Part shown: positions 12,831-24,247 of the stretch, piece by piece
Position numbering within the stretch: the stretch's first letter is position 1
Layout of the letters: each line of letters opens with the position of its first letter
DNA from: Isoetes taiwanensis
Taxonomy: Eukaryota; Streptophyta; Lycopodiopsida; Isoetales; Isoetaceae
Reading direction: 5' to 3'
Length of the DNA stretch: 64,000 nucleotides
NCBI GenBank assembly: GCA_021234155.1
Contig: JAJEKV010000049.1
Span: 6,979,427 to 7,043,426, forward strand
Program-made: the position numbers and the translations under genes
Notes under the pieces: generated by a model
Databases searched by the model: none
Told to the model about the DNA's origin: nothing
What the model saw: the letters and a program-made list of their open reading frames with translations, nothing else

Positions 12831-13254
12831 ATTAAAATCACGGGATTAAACACCGTACGCTATCCAATCACGGTGATTCGAGGGCGGAACTGGCGGAACC
12901 TTTCGTGCACGTTGGCGACTAGGGAGGCGCTTACCGTCGGCGGTGGGGATTCCGGAGGAAGGGAATTCGATACGGCGATGGCTACGTCCAGACATTTGTG
13001 CGCCAAGATCCTTTGCCCTTCCCGAGAGGCTCGAGCGGAAGGGCCATTATCTTCCGAATCTGTGAAGTCTTTGTCATTGCGCTTGACTCGTACGATTAGT
13101 TTAAGGTAATAAACAAAGCTAGCGCCATCACTTTTTTTTTACAGATGGAGGAGTCGATTAACCTGGAAATCAGCTTAAACACGTCTATTAACGAGAACTG
13201 GAATGGTGCATTAGAAGAAAACTCGGCCTGGAAGATGCCAGATTGCTTGAAAGA

Positions 13255-13650
13255 GGTTGGATCTGACCAAGAGGTCCGCCTGATGGTGATCCGGAGGTGG
13301 GGATCACCAACCGCGTGATCCGAATCCTCGGGATCACTAAGCCGTCAGACGGGAAAAATTGCAAAACCATGGGACTTTTGGAGCCTTGGAATAAAAAATA
13401 ATAAAAAAACCCGTCGCGATGGTGATCCCGGGAGGTGGAGATCACCAACACGTGATCGAATCCTCGGGATCACCATCGAAAGCAGACGAGGAAAAATTGC
13501 AAAACCATGGGACCTTTGGAACTAGGCAAAACCATGGGACCATGGGCAAAAAAATAAAAAATAAATCCGTCCGCCTGCTGGTGATCCCGGAGGTGGGGAT
13601 CACCATACCGCCGGGATCCAGTCCTCAGGGATCCCCCATCAAAAAGTAAT
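13255..13650. repeat. GATCACC hairpin repeats, first cluster (three units)
   Basis: Three units each have GGTGATCC..GGTGGGGATCACC, then TCCTCGGGATCAC, then an A-rich tail with GCAAAACCATGGGAC. These are relatives of the cluster at 14585-15205. Confidence 0.75.
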
Positions 13651-14584
13651 AGAATTACCTAGCCATTGAATAAAAATTAAGCCTTCACCACTTTACCATT
13701 AGAAATTGAAATCATGGGTTACTTGGATTTGTACAGCGGATAGTACAACGGTTCATTCATGAGTCTATATATACCCTTACCTTAGTTGTTCTTGGTAGAA
13801 AGTTAGTTGGTTTCAATTGAGTTCGATGCTTGATCGAGTTCATTTGCTTGCGGTTCAAGGCAAGTGGCGGATGGTGAGGACGAAACAACGACTTGTTGAG
13901 AGGAGTGCCATCAATGCCCACAGTCTTGAGGATATTCTCATCCACTTGAATGAAATCCGAGGAGGATGTGGGGATAGATCTCGCCCAACCTAACGACATC
14001 AAAAGCGTTCCAAAGTAAGCATCAAAAGCGTTCCAAAGTTCTACTTTCATATTAATCTTTTCATGATCCCCTCATGGTTCATCTGAGCCCGTGGAGAATG
14101 GGGAATTCGAGAGATCCCTAGGCCTACGAACAGCGATCAGTCAGCCAACCCAGCGGGCATTGCTTTGGGAATTGAAGAAGTGCATTATCGGGGCAAGGCT
14201 TTGAAGTATTTGCTAGCTATGGACCTTGTGCGGGAAGGCAATACCCTAAAAGCTTGCCGAGGAAATGTATCTTTTGCGGAGGTACGTGAAAGAAGGTTCT
14301 AATTAGGGAAGTCCTAGAGGGTGCGATCCATCCCTATCGACATCTTCGATCACATGATGTGGAGACTACCTGCTGGCGGTGTGCGGATGTAGCTGTTGAG
14401 GGCGTCCATGCGAAGGCATGGCACGGTGATTGATGTTGATTGAATGATTAGAATTAGAATGTTAGTTTTAAGCCATTGTAAGGCCCCATTGTAACTTATG
14501 ATCCATTTTTGAAACATGCAAATGAATAGAATGAAACCATTGAAACAATGGAAATAAATAGTCCATGGAAATAAAGGACCTTAG
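13651..14584. other. MULE interior without recognised gene
   Basis: No convincing coding sequence. A small duplication, ATCAAAAGCGTTCCAAAGT, occurs at about 13998 and 14022. Confidence 0.45.
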
Positions 14585-15205
14585 AACCTTTGGGCAAAAA
14601 AAAAATTTAAAAGAATCGTCGCTGATGGTGATCCGGGGCGTGGGGATCACCATCACGTGATCAGATCCTCGGGATCACCATCGGTGGGCGGAAAAATTTT
14701 GAAACCACGGAACCTTAGAACCTTGGGGAAAAATCCATTAAAAAGAATGCGTCGCTTGATGGTGATCAGGATGTGGGGATCACCATCCGTGATCGATCCT
14801 CAGGGGATCACCTTACAGCGGACGGAAAAATTTTGAACACCACGGAACCTTAGAACCTTAGGGAAAAAAAAATTAAAAAAGAATCGTCGCTGATGGTGAT
14901 CAGAATGTGGGGATCACCATCGTGATCCCGATCCTCAGGGTATCACCATCAGGGCCGGACGGAAAAATTTGAAAACCACGGAACCTTAGAACCTTAGGGG
15001 AAAAAAATTAAAAAAATGCGTCGCGATGGTGATCGGGATGTAGGGATCACCATCCGCGATCCCGATCCTCGGGATCACCTTACAGCGAGACGGAAAAATT
15101 TTGAACACCACGGAACCTTAGAACCTTAGGGGAAAAGAAAATTAAAAAGAATCGTCCTTTGATGGTGATCCGGCCGGGATGTGGGGGATCACCATCGCGT
15201 GATCC
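14585..15205. repeat. ~130-bp tandem array with internal inverted GATGGTGATC/GATCACCATC
   Basis: Five units share one layout: GATGGTGATC, a spacer, GGGGATCACCATC, GTGATC, TCCTC(A)GGGATCACC, a CGGACGGAAAAATTTT block, then CACGGAACCTTAGAACCTT and an A-rich run. The first two blocks are reverse complements, so each unit can form a hairpin. The array ends in a short GAACCTTA/GAACATTTA mini-repeat up to about 15280. Confidence 0.88.
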
Positions 15206-15283
15206 AATTCGAGAACCTTAGAACCTTAGAACCTTTAGGAACCTTAGAACATTTAGGAACCTTAGAACATTTAAACATTACAT

Positions 15284-16860
15284 TTAGTGATATGCATTGA
15301 AAGATTGAGAAATAAAAGTCATGTTCTGATTCTGAGAGTCATGTTTCAGGTCCCAAAATTTGGGAATCATGGTGCCTTGCATAACTTTCACCTGATGCTT
15401 ACATAGATTACCCTTGGCTCCCCAAGGGCAATCACAACATGCCCAATTCTTGTGTGCTCCAGCAACAAAATACGGGCCCTGTCCAAGAGTGTGCTCGGTT
15501 TGCACTTCAGCCTCGCCCTCCTCGAAGTTGGTAAATGTGACTTGTTCGTCGGCAATTCTCCGAGCGCCTCTAATTGCGCACTCTACTATTTGTTCCTGTG
15601 AGGTGTTCACTACAAATCCATGTTCCTTCATAGACCTAGAACATAGCTATATATCAATCATTTGCAAGGTAAATTTGCAAGGTAAATAGTGATATGTAAA
15701 TGTTACCTCATGTAAGCCATGTGTGTCTCCACATTGTTAGTGAGAATGTAGAGCAACCGGGTCAATTCTCTGCCTCGAAGTGCGTTTACATATGCCTAGG
15801 CAACTTAAGGGCAGCATGCCATGCCTCTATGGTAGCATTGGTCTCTTGATTGGAGTGCATGTACATTCTTGTAGCCAATACCCATTCACAGATGTTCTTA
15901 GTCCACTCCTTACTTATGTAGGCTGACAATTTAGGGTATTGAGGATACTTCCTCACCAACTCTTCCAATCTCTTGATAGCCTCTTTCCTAACAGCTTCCC
16001 TGTACACATGACCACTCCTTACATTTTTGCTTAGCCACTTAATCCAGGCTCTTCTCACATGCCAAATGCATATTTGCACAGGCACATTTGGGAAAACCTA
16101 CAAGTGTTAGTGTTAGGAAGTCTATTAGAAAGTATAAGAAGGGGGAAAATTGCCAGGCATCACTTACATTTTTTACCGCCTTGATTTCAGCATCAGCATC
16201 GTCAGTTATGATGCAAGAAGGGTGCCAGTCCGGATCATCCTAGCATAATGAATCCTTTAGTGCTTTCAACCACTTAGTTATAGCCCTACTTTTTTGAGAA
16301 TTGGTTATGACATATGCCAATGGCATGCCATTGCAATGGTCATCGAAGGCAATGAGTGTAAAAAGATAGTACCTGCATAATTGAAACCAATAGCTGTCAT
16401 TGCATCTTGAATTTAAACCAATAGATGTCATTGCATGATTGAAACCAACTGCTATAGCCATTTTAAATGGACTATGGAAAAGATCTAGAATGGAAATGAA
16501 CTCTTAGAGTGTACCTCTTGTCATTAGTTTTGAAGGTTGCATCCATGCAAATGGCCCTATTCTTTCCAAACTTCAGCATTGCCTCTCTTTGGATTGGAGT
16601 CATCACTCCCAATTGGAGCGATGTCACCATGTTCATACAAGAACAGGACTCTAGATGTTGTTGCACCCACATGTTGATGCTAGTGGGAAGGTCTTCATGT
16701 AGCTTCAAGTGTTTCTAACAACACTCTTCTCAATGTTGTAAACATCCGGATCTTCGACATGTCATCCCTACACAAACTATCCTTGCCATGCACATCTACT
16801 TTAAATCTCCACCTCTCCTCGTGCATGTTCATAACACTTAGGTGGGGTGTGCCAATGCAC
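15284..16860 (-). pseudogene. MULE transposase (DDE + SWIM), decayed
   Basis: This is a remnant of a MuDR-type transposase, the nuclease that cuts MULE ends. Order on the minus strand: HEERWRFKVDVHGKDSL; then CMDATFKTND (first catalytic Asp); LFTLIAFDDHCNGMPLAYVI; DWHPSCIITDDADAEI (second Asp); CIWHVRRAWIKW; NATIEAWH (probable Glu region); and a SWIM finger, CDC-x8-CKH. Three GT-AG introns can be placed: 16373-16514, 16098-16167 and 15636-15706 (70-142 bp). Lesions: a frameshift with TGA near 16700, an in-frame TAG near 16240 just before the DDPDW segment, and a 1-bp frameshift near 15795. The gene cannot make a complete transposase. The N-terminal part upstream of 16860 is not resolved. Confidence 0.85.
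16373..16514 (-). repeat. Intron of MULE transposase containing a ~34-bp triplication
   Basis: The intron runs from GTACAC to ATGCAG. It holds three near copies of TTGAAACCAAT..CTGTCATTGCAT, so it grew by tandem duplication. Confidence 0.7.
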
Positions 16861-17829
16861 GAGCTTTTCTCTAACCCATTCCCTCAATTCTGTGAGATCC
16901 ACGGTGCTGGCTTGAATCGATACCTTTCTCTACGTCAACAAATTTACCATGGCAATTTCTATGCTCAAACCCATAATAAGTAACTTGAGAGCATTACGGG
17001 AGAAGGTAGAGTTGCCTAATGGTAAAATGGCATTGGCAGCCCCTACATACACTCTCACCCCTCTCAACTCTTTTCTGCGTGTGCCGGGTTGGCGTGGTCC
17101 ATCGGCAACCGCGTGAGTGTTCAAAGTCTTGTCTTGGGGACCATATGTGCACTTTTACCTATTTTGAGTGTTCAAAATTAGTGCATGAAAGTAGTGCATG
17201 TACATCTAAGAATTAAATATATACGCTACAATGTTTTCTACTACTAGAAACAACAACAACTTGTAAACTAGAGGATAGGGGTTTTAAATACATACCTTTT
17301 CATAGTCAAATAAGAATCCTGTTTGGCCTCTTTAGCACCCTCTTGGATTGGAACTCCTTAAGTAGAAGCTACGGTGGCACACAATTTCTTTGCTCTCCAA
17401 GAATGAAGTCTTCAACCCGGTTTGTTGGGAAGTAGCAGGACCACACAAGCATTTCTCCGCCTCCCTGTACAGAAGGAACTTGGTGCTCTTCTGGAAACCG
17501 TGTAGAGTTCTTTGTGGTGAAAATGCCATTAGGGTGACTCCACATGTATTTGCACCTTGTTTGGGAATGGCGAGAAGGGAGCTCGGATATACGTTTCTTA
17601 CCTCCTAAAATAATCTTAGCGGATAAATACACAGTGCTATCTTCTCCTCCGACCCCAATCGTCCATAGCTGCAAGGGGGCGCCGAACATCGATGCATTGC
17701 ATATGCAAAGAAATAAGCAGAGAAATTCGAAGACAAATGTGGGATCGGAGGTGGTTTCCACATCCCGGATGTCCAGTTAGGATGGTTGGTCCCGTGCATG
17801 GCCGACATGTTCAAAATCGGCCGCCACGA
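16861..17829 (-). other. MULE interior, possible N-terminal transposase region
   Basis: Fragmentary minus-strand frames (for example 16930-17124 and 17369-17761) lie where the transposase N-terminus should be. None shows a motif I can name; the frames are broken. Confidence 0.35.
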
Positions 17830-18501
17830 TCGTGCACGCCCATTTGTGGAAATCCGATTTTCATGCAAATACAAATGCGTGGGGATCGGGAGGAAGGAAT
17901 CACGGCGAGGTGGTGATGATCCGGGCGGGGATAGCAGGGGCGGATGTCGGATCGCCGTCTCGGCCCCGCGGTGGTGATCCCGTGAGCGGGGATACGCTGG
18001 CGATATCGGATCGCCCGATATCGGCCTTAGGTGGGTGATCGAGGAGGAAGGAATCCACGGCCGCGGTGTCGGTGATCCGGGCCGGGATTTCCACGGAGTC
18101 CCGATCTTGGGCGATGTCGGCCACGGTGATGATCTCGGGCCGGGATAAGGTGGCATATATCGGGTGGCCGATATCGACCTGCGATGGCGATCCGGGAGGA
18201 GGGATCACACCCACCGGCGATGCTCGGTAGCGGTTATCGGCCGGCATGGGGATCCGGGCCGGGATCGGCGTTGGTGATTCCCGGAGCGGCGGATGGTGTT
18301 GGTGATACCGGAGGCGGGAAACACCACGGACGGCCCGGATGGGTCGCGTGGGCGGACGGCACAGATTTATGCAGGACCCCTCACGTGTGTCGAGTACGGC
18401 GAAACGGGGGTCACGAAACGATTCCGTCGAGCCCTGGCGGTGATCTGGGAGGGCGATTTTTACCTCGGGATCCCCGAAACCGGCAAAGACTATCCTGAGC
18501 C
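17830..18501. repeat. MULE right TIR
   Basis: This is the inverted counterpart of 12122-12830. It is rich in GGTGATCC, GGCCGGGAT and GATATCGG motifs and ends GACTATCCTGAGCC. Confidence 0.75.
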
Positions 18502-18532
18502 TTAGTGTTGTGTCAACACTCAGCGGCTCAGG
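18494..18532. repeat. Nested palindrome at the MULE right boundary
   Basis: Outer arms are CCTGAGCC (18494-18501) and GGCTCAGG (18525-18532). Inner arms are AGTGTTG (18504-18510) and CAACACT (18514-18520). The outer left arm is the TIR end itself, so the element's last bases are mirrored outside it. Confidence 0.8.
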
Positions 18533-19956
18533 GCTATCACGTCATCTGTTTTTCCCAACAAGAAAGCGAATGGGCTTTCCTATATACATGAAATATATTT
18601 TTTTTAATTTAAAATTTAAATCGCGACTACAACCTAAAGAAAAATAAAAATAAATAACCATCAAATTCATGACGATTGGACTTTGGGCATCTTTGCACCT
18701 ATCACATCTAGGGTGTTAGCGGTCGCATTTTGGCCCCTTGATTTTTTTTGGGGCCGGGGATTTTGCACATGTCCATACTTTTGGGGACAAACACATCGAA
18801 TAATGCACGGAAGAACGGCACCTTCTACGCTAGGAAAAACTTGGAAGAGCTTCCCGGTGACAGATCTCTCAAATTCGGTGCCAGATCTCTCAAATGGCTG
18901 GATTTTTGTCAATGCAAAACCTAGAAGAGCTTTTAATCCGATTCAAATCACTGGATTTTTGAGAAAGAAAGACCCAGGAGAGGTTTAATCCAGTTCAAAT
19001 CCGGCCCTACAGTGATCAATCGGTTAAAACTAGTGGCGGATTTTTCAAATTTGATGGCAGATTTCTCATAAATCGATAGGTTTTGGCTGGATGATCATAA
19101 TTGTGAAGCAAGATGGCCGATAAGGTCTCTGTTATTGCTTGTGTGGCACAAATTTCTTTGGTTTGGACGTTGATAGTGTGATATGGACCGAGGGGCACAA
19201 AATTTCCAGTGCCAAATGCATGCCTAATTAGCCACGTAATTAATTTGGGTCAGCCATAGTGTGATTTCACCCTTAGGCTCCACTGCCAGAAGTCACAGTT
19301 AACTAGGTGGCATCAAATAGCCTAAAAACTAACTACCATAGCAGGATCCATTGATTCCACTACTGCAAAGGTATTTCTTCCACAGGAACTCTATTCAGTT
19401 GATCTGATTTGTGTCAAGATGCGGAGGGTAATTGATTCCAGCCGCTTGAAAGGCGGGAGGAATCCTTATAGTTAGCGGTGCTAATAGCACTTTGCATCAT
19501 CCGGGAAGCAATCAGCTACCGAATTACGTGCTAGTGGAATCACAAAAAACAAAGGAAGTTTGGAATCGTCCAACACGATTGGCTCGGTTTCAACTCCCTG
19601 GCATCAATTGCCACCTGTGGAATCTCAGCCTTAGAGTTTGTTGCTCCAGTACCATCCGTGCCAAGTGCCAGTATCCCATTTGCATACTGTGGGCGGCTTA
19701 TTTTCAGGGTCAACAAATTTGAAGCTACCCTTTAAATTCTTGAATCCATAGGGAATTTGCCGCAGCCATTAAAGTCCAGCGCGAAATGAATTTTAACAAA
19801 TCCGTGCAATAAATTAGGATTCGAATTTACATTTAACGGAGGTGGCGCTCTCTCTCCACAGTCACCGGAATTGAGTAAAACGGACCAGCCACAAAGCTTT
19901 CCACATTCTGCACATTTCTCAGCTCACTTTGTGCAGAATTCTCTCAGCCTTTCCAA
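18533..19956. other. Intergenic, upstream of the helicase gene
   Basis: No gene recognised. It contains A/T-rich runs at 18595-18655 and presumably the helicase promoter, but I see no element I can define. Confidence 0.45.
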
Positions 19957-22900
19957 ATGGGCAGCACGCATTCGGAGAATCCATGGTTTAAAAAGCATGC
20001 TTGGAAGGACTCATCTACAATGGCTCAAAATAATAGTAGTTCTTCTGATACAGGTCGGAAATGCGTGGACGAAGCAGTAAGATGGATGGATCCTAACGAA
20101 ATAAAGTATTCTCAGGCCACAATCCCCCGGTTCTTCAGAAAGTGTATAAATGCTTCATCCGGTAATACGTATTCCCAAGCTCTCAAAGCTGCATCATCCG
20201 GAACATTGGAGGACTTGCTTCAACGCCTCAGATCTGGAGTGATTAAAATAGAGGAAATCCCGAAAATTCGTGTTGTAAGGCATGTAAATGCTTGGTATAC
20301 TCTGGATAATAGAAGACTATGGGTTTTCAGAAACTACGGTGAGAATATTCCTGTGATAGTTCAGAAACCATCTAAGGAACTTCTTAGAAAAATTGACGTT
20401 CATGGTGATGGAGAAACTGTTGCATTTGAGACTTCGCAACCAGTGCAAGAATATAGACAAAATTCGTCATTGGCCGCTTTAGTGTTGAGCTGGTCTTTGG
20501 AAAACATTCAGAATGACGAACTCTTTGCTAAGAAGGTACAAACTTCACCTTCATGTGCTATTCTCACCACTTTACTCACCTCTGTTGTTAATTGCAGGTT
20601 GAAAAAATTCCTTTGCAGTTCCCTTCCATGAAGAACTATCTAACTTATTTCATAAACCCGCTGCTCGAAGAGACCCGAGCGCAACTTAAACAAGGTCTAG
20701 AGGCACTGGCTGATGCTCCATGTATTACATTGATAAGTTTACAAGAAAACAGAGGTAAAGAAAAGGGCCCCTTACGAAAATTCAAGTTGGAGGTAGAAGG
20801 GAAAAGCAATCTTAAACCAAATGATATAGTTCTTCTGGCAACAGTAGCCTCTACCGACCTAGCGGACTTCCTGCAGTTTAAAGAGCATTATACTCTAGCT
20901 TTATTACATGGCGAGATTCATGAGGATGGTAAGGATGCGGTAGAAGACACAAAGTTATTGAGGGCTGATGTTTATGCTCCCATTGATGGCATTGAGTATA
21001 AACAGTTACTAAGTCCTACTCGCACATGGCATGTTATTTATTTAACTACTTTGGCAACTGCATTGCGTACATGGGAAGCCCTGCATCAAGCCTTGAGTTT
21101 ACCTTCGGGGATAACAAATCCGATCATCAATGAAGTTTTATATCCTGAAGAGAAACAGGTGAAACCTATACTTGTCATAATGTCTAGGTCCTATACTTGT
21201 CATAATGTCTCGGATGCAGATAGCTAATTAAGGTTTTCTTAATATAAACTTTTGTGTACTTATTAAGCAACAATTTAGCATGACATGTATAATCTTATGC
21301 ATATAGCTGGTTAAAATTTTCTAATATACAACCTTTTGCTTACAAATCCAGCAACAATTCAGCTTTGAAGCAGATGTTAACTGTGAGAATTCTGTCCTTG
21401 CTCTTACTGATTACAAACTCAATGACTCTCAAACGAATGCAATTTCAAATACGGTTTCTGGACTTGTTAACAATGAGAGACCATATGTTAGGCTTGTCCA
21501 GGGGCCGCCTGGCACGGGTAAGACTACTATGCTTGTGGGGATGATAAAAGCATTTTGCAATATAAAGAAGCGTGTGCTTATGTCTGCTCCAACAAATACT
21601 GCTATATGTGAAGTTCTTAACAAGTTTCTTGAATCGAAATCAGTCCGATCAGGCGACATTTTGCTTTTGGGAAACAAAGAAAGACTTCCTGTTGAAGATC
21701 TGTCACATGTATTTCTTCCAGATAGGGTTAAACGGTTGCTGGACATCCTTCATCCTACCTTTGGTTATAGGCACAAGATTATGTCCATGCTTGATTTTCT
21801 AGAAAATGCACAAGAAATGCATAAGCAGTTCCTAGCCTGTAGCAGTAACAATCATGTCAGCTTTCTTCAGTTTGTAAGAAAGAAGTTAAAATTCTTGGGA
21901 CAGAAGCTGGTGGTGGATGTTGAGATTGCTTGCTCTGATCTGCCAAGCAAGTTCCTTAAATCCACAGGCATACTATCAGCTAAAGATATCTTATCAAATA
22001 TACATCAAAAGATGAAGCAGAATGTTTCTGATTCAGTTGCAAGGTCATGGTTCCAACAACTTGCCAATTATGACACAGGTTTTGTATTCAACAAACCAGT
22101 TTCACTCGAGTTACATAGACTTCTCAGATTACTGCGTGAAAACCTGAAATTTGTTTGTTTTCCAACCCCCAAAGTCTTAACACATTCGTGGTTGGAGAAG
22201 GAGCTTGTGAAACAGGCTTCAGTGTTGTTCTGCACAGTCTCATCTTCAGGCAGATGGATTGTACAGAATTCTTTGCCATTTTCTGTTGGAATCGTCGATG
22301 AGGCTTCTCAACTTGTGGAGGCACAAACAACAATTGTCATGGGCCTCAAACAGTTGAGACAGCTTGTACTGGTTGGTGATCACCATCAGCTACCAGCTAC
22401 TGTAATCAGTAATGTAAGGAACACCATTTCTGTCTAGTTCACTTTTTCAGATTTTTAAACCCTTTTGTTATATACAGGTAGCCAGGGCCTGTGGATATGG
22501 TAGGAGCCTTTTCCAGAGACTGCAAGCTCTGGGGCATCCTACTAATATGCTGAATATCCAGTATAGAATGCATCCTGCTATATGCATGTTTCCAAATAAC
22601 CAGTTTTACAATGGCAAACTGCAAAATGGGCCTAATGTGGAGAAAAATGATGTCTTCCAGTCCTTGATGTATGGACCATATAAATTTATTGATACTGTAG
22701 TAGGTGTTGAGATGGATAATGAGGGGCATAGCAAGCAAAATCCAATAGAGGTTGAGATATTGGTCTACATTCTTAGGAAACTTGAAGAAGGTAATGCATA
22801 GGTTATTGATGATAGCTTTTATCTGCTTTTATTGAGTGTTGTGCTTCTTTTTGTCAGAATGGGCAGCAGAAAGTAAAGATCTTCAAGTTGGCATCATCTC

Positions 22901-24247
22901 ACCATACTCTGGCCAAGTAAAAGCTGTAGAGAGGCGCCTCCGTGCTTTCCATTTCAAGCTCTTGAAATTGGAAGTGAACTCTGTGGATGGATTTCAAGGT
23001 CGTGAAAAGGATGTTATATTAGTTTCAACTGTGCGTAGCAATGGCTCGGGAAATATTGGTTTTCTTGAAGACTATCGGCGACTAAATGTTGCAATAACTC
23101 GGGCCAGGTTTAATATATCTTTTTACTTGCATTCATAAACCACCTCTAGTTGACCGAGGGCGAGTTGCACTGCAGGAGCTGCTTGTATATTGTAGGGCAT
23201 GCGAACACTTTAGGTGCAAAAGAATGTGTCTGGAAAGAATTGATAGAAAATGCAATACGACGAGAATGCTTTATGGATTTGGCACAGAATGAAGAAGTAT
23301 GTAAATTGATCAAAAGAGTAAAGGGCAGTCAAAATCCACCTGTTGGTCGGCTACAGAATTTACCTATACCCTTCAAAAGGACCATTTGGAAGGTATTCCC
23401 CATTAAATGAAATCTTTGACATGGACAACATCTTTATGCTTGGAGTTGCTGCAGGTTTTATTCAGTCAGGAGTTCACAACAAGTCTTATTGGGATTAAAT
23501 CTTTGCATATCAAACAGAACATACTACATGCAATTTTTCAGCTTTCAAATGGTCAATGGCCAGAGCACAAATTCCCAGAATCAGAAATGTTTCCTGATGT
23601 TATTAATGTGAAATCATGCCTAGGGCTCTACATAGTTTGGACTGTAGATGTGCAAAGAGATCCTGTTATCCAAATTATAAAAGTGTGGAATGTTGTGATC
23701 GAACAAAAGCTACTTGGAACTGTGAACAAACTAGAGAAGTTACTTTCTACATACACAGAATTTTGTCTTGAGCGTTGCAAACCAGAAAATAGGTAAGTTT
23801 ACCATGTTATGCATGAATGTAGCAGCATGACCTCCTATGAATTTGCTCCGGATTAATTTCTTTTCTTACAGGTCAGATATGAAATTGGCTATACCACTTG
23901 AATGGAGAAAAGATGATACCTTTGTCCGGTACAAACCAGCCAAGGGAGAACAAAGAACTGGTGCTAAGGACTTGTGGCTCATGAAGTTTTGTTGGTTATC
24001 ATCAGGTGTAGCACAGAAGTTGTTGGCAGCAACCAATGAGGCAAATATTGAACATCTGTTTCCAGCCACAGAAGAAGCTTGTGAAGTAAGATCCCGCAGT
24101 GCAGAGAGATTAGAAGAAGATGCTACTGTGACAACAAATGATGGTTCAAATATTAAACTTCTATCTCAAGCCACAGGGGAAGAAGCTTGTGTCATCAGAC
24201 CCAAGCTTGTCTCTGGGAAGCCGCAAAAAATTTGTAACATTCTCTGA
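19957..24247 (+). CDS. Sen1/UPF1-group SF1 helicase with N-terminal ParB/sulfiredoxin-like region
   Basis: Eight exons join in frame (19957-20535, 20598-21158, 21352-22413, 22478-22790, 22858-23107, 23176-23392, 23455-23792, 23872-24247) to give 1231 residues. All introns are GT-AG and 62-193 bp. Helicase motifs are complete: [18 protein letters not shown] (431-439), APTNTA, VDEAS (about 695-699), GDHHQLP (722-728), [19 protein letters not shown] and [11 protein letters not shown]. It should be an ATP-driven 5'-3' RNA/DNA helicase of the Sen1-like family, likely nuclear, by family knowledge. The block starting [15 protein letters not shown], before the motor, is typical of plant Sen1-like proteins. 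Residues ~40-145 carry IKYSQATI and [13 protein letters not shown], resembling ParB/sulfiredoxin-like folds. An alternative start is Met-22 (MAQNNSSSS), which has A at -3. No stop or frameshift is seen, so it is probably functional. Confidence 0.92.

Larger units (their letters stand above)
12122..18501 (-). mobile_element. Mutator-like element (MULE) with long array-type TIRs
   Basis: The left end reads GGGCTCGGGGATAGTC...CGGTTTCGGGGATCC. The reverse complement of the right end reads GGCTCAGGATAGTC...CGGTTTCGGGGATCCC. Similarity continues inward for about 0.7 kb through GATCACC-rich arrays. Inside on the minus strand lies a decayed MULE transposase (DDE plus SWIM), so the inverted repeats and the coding content agree. 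The ends resemble those of the second MULE at 33.1-35.0 kb. The 9-bp flanks (TATTCTGTT left, TTAGTGTTG right) do not match, so the target duplication is lost or my boundary is a few bases off. Confidence 0.78.

Noticed and set aside
14215-14300. Possible BED-like zinc finger (KCIFCGG) on the + strand inside the MULE
   Set aside because: Single CxxC followed directly by a stop; too short to support.
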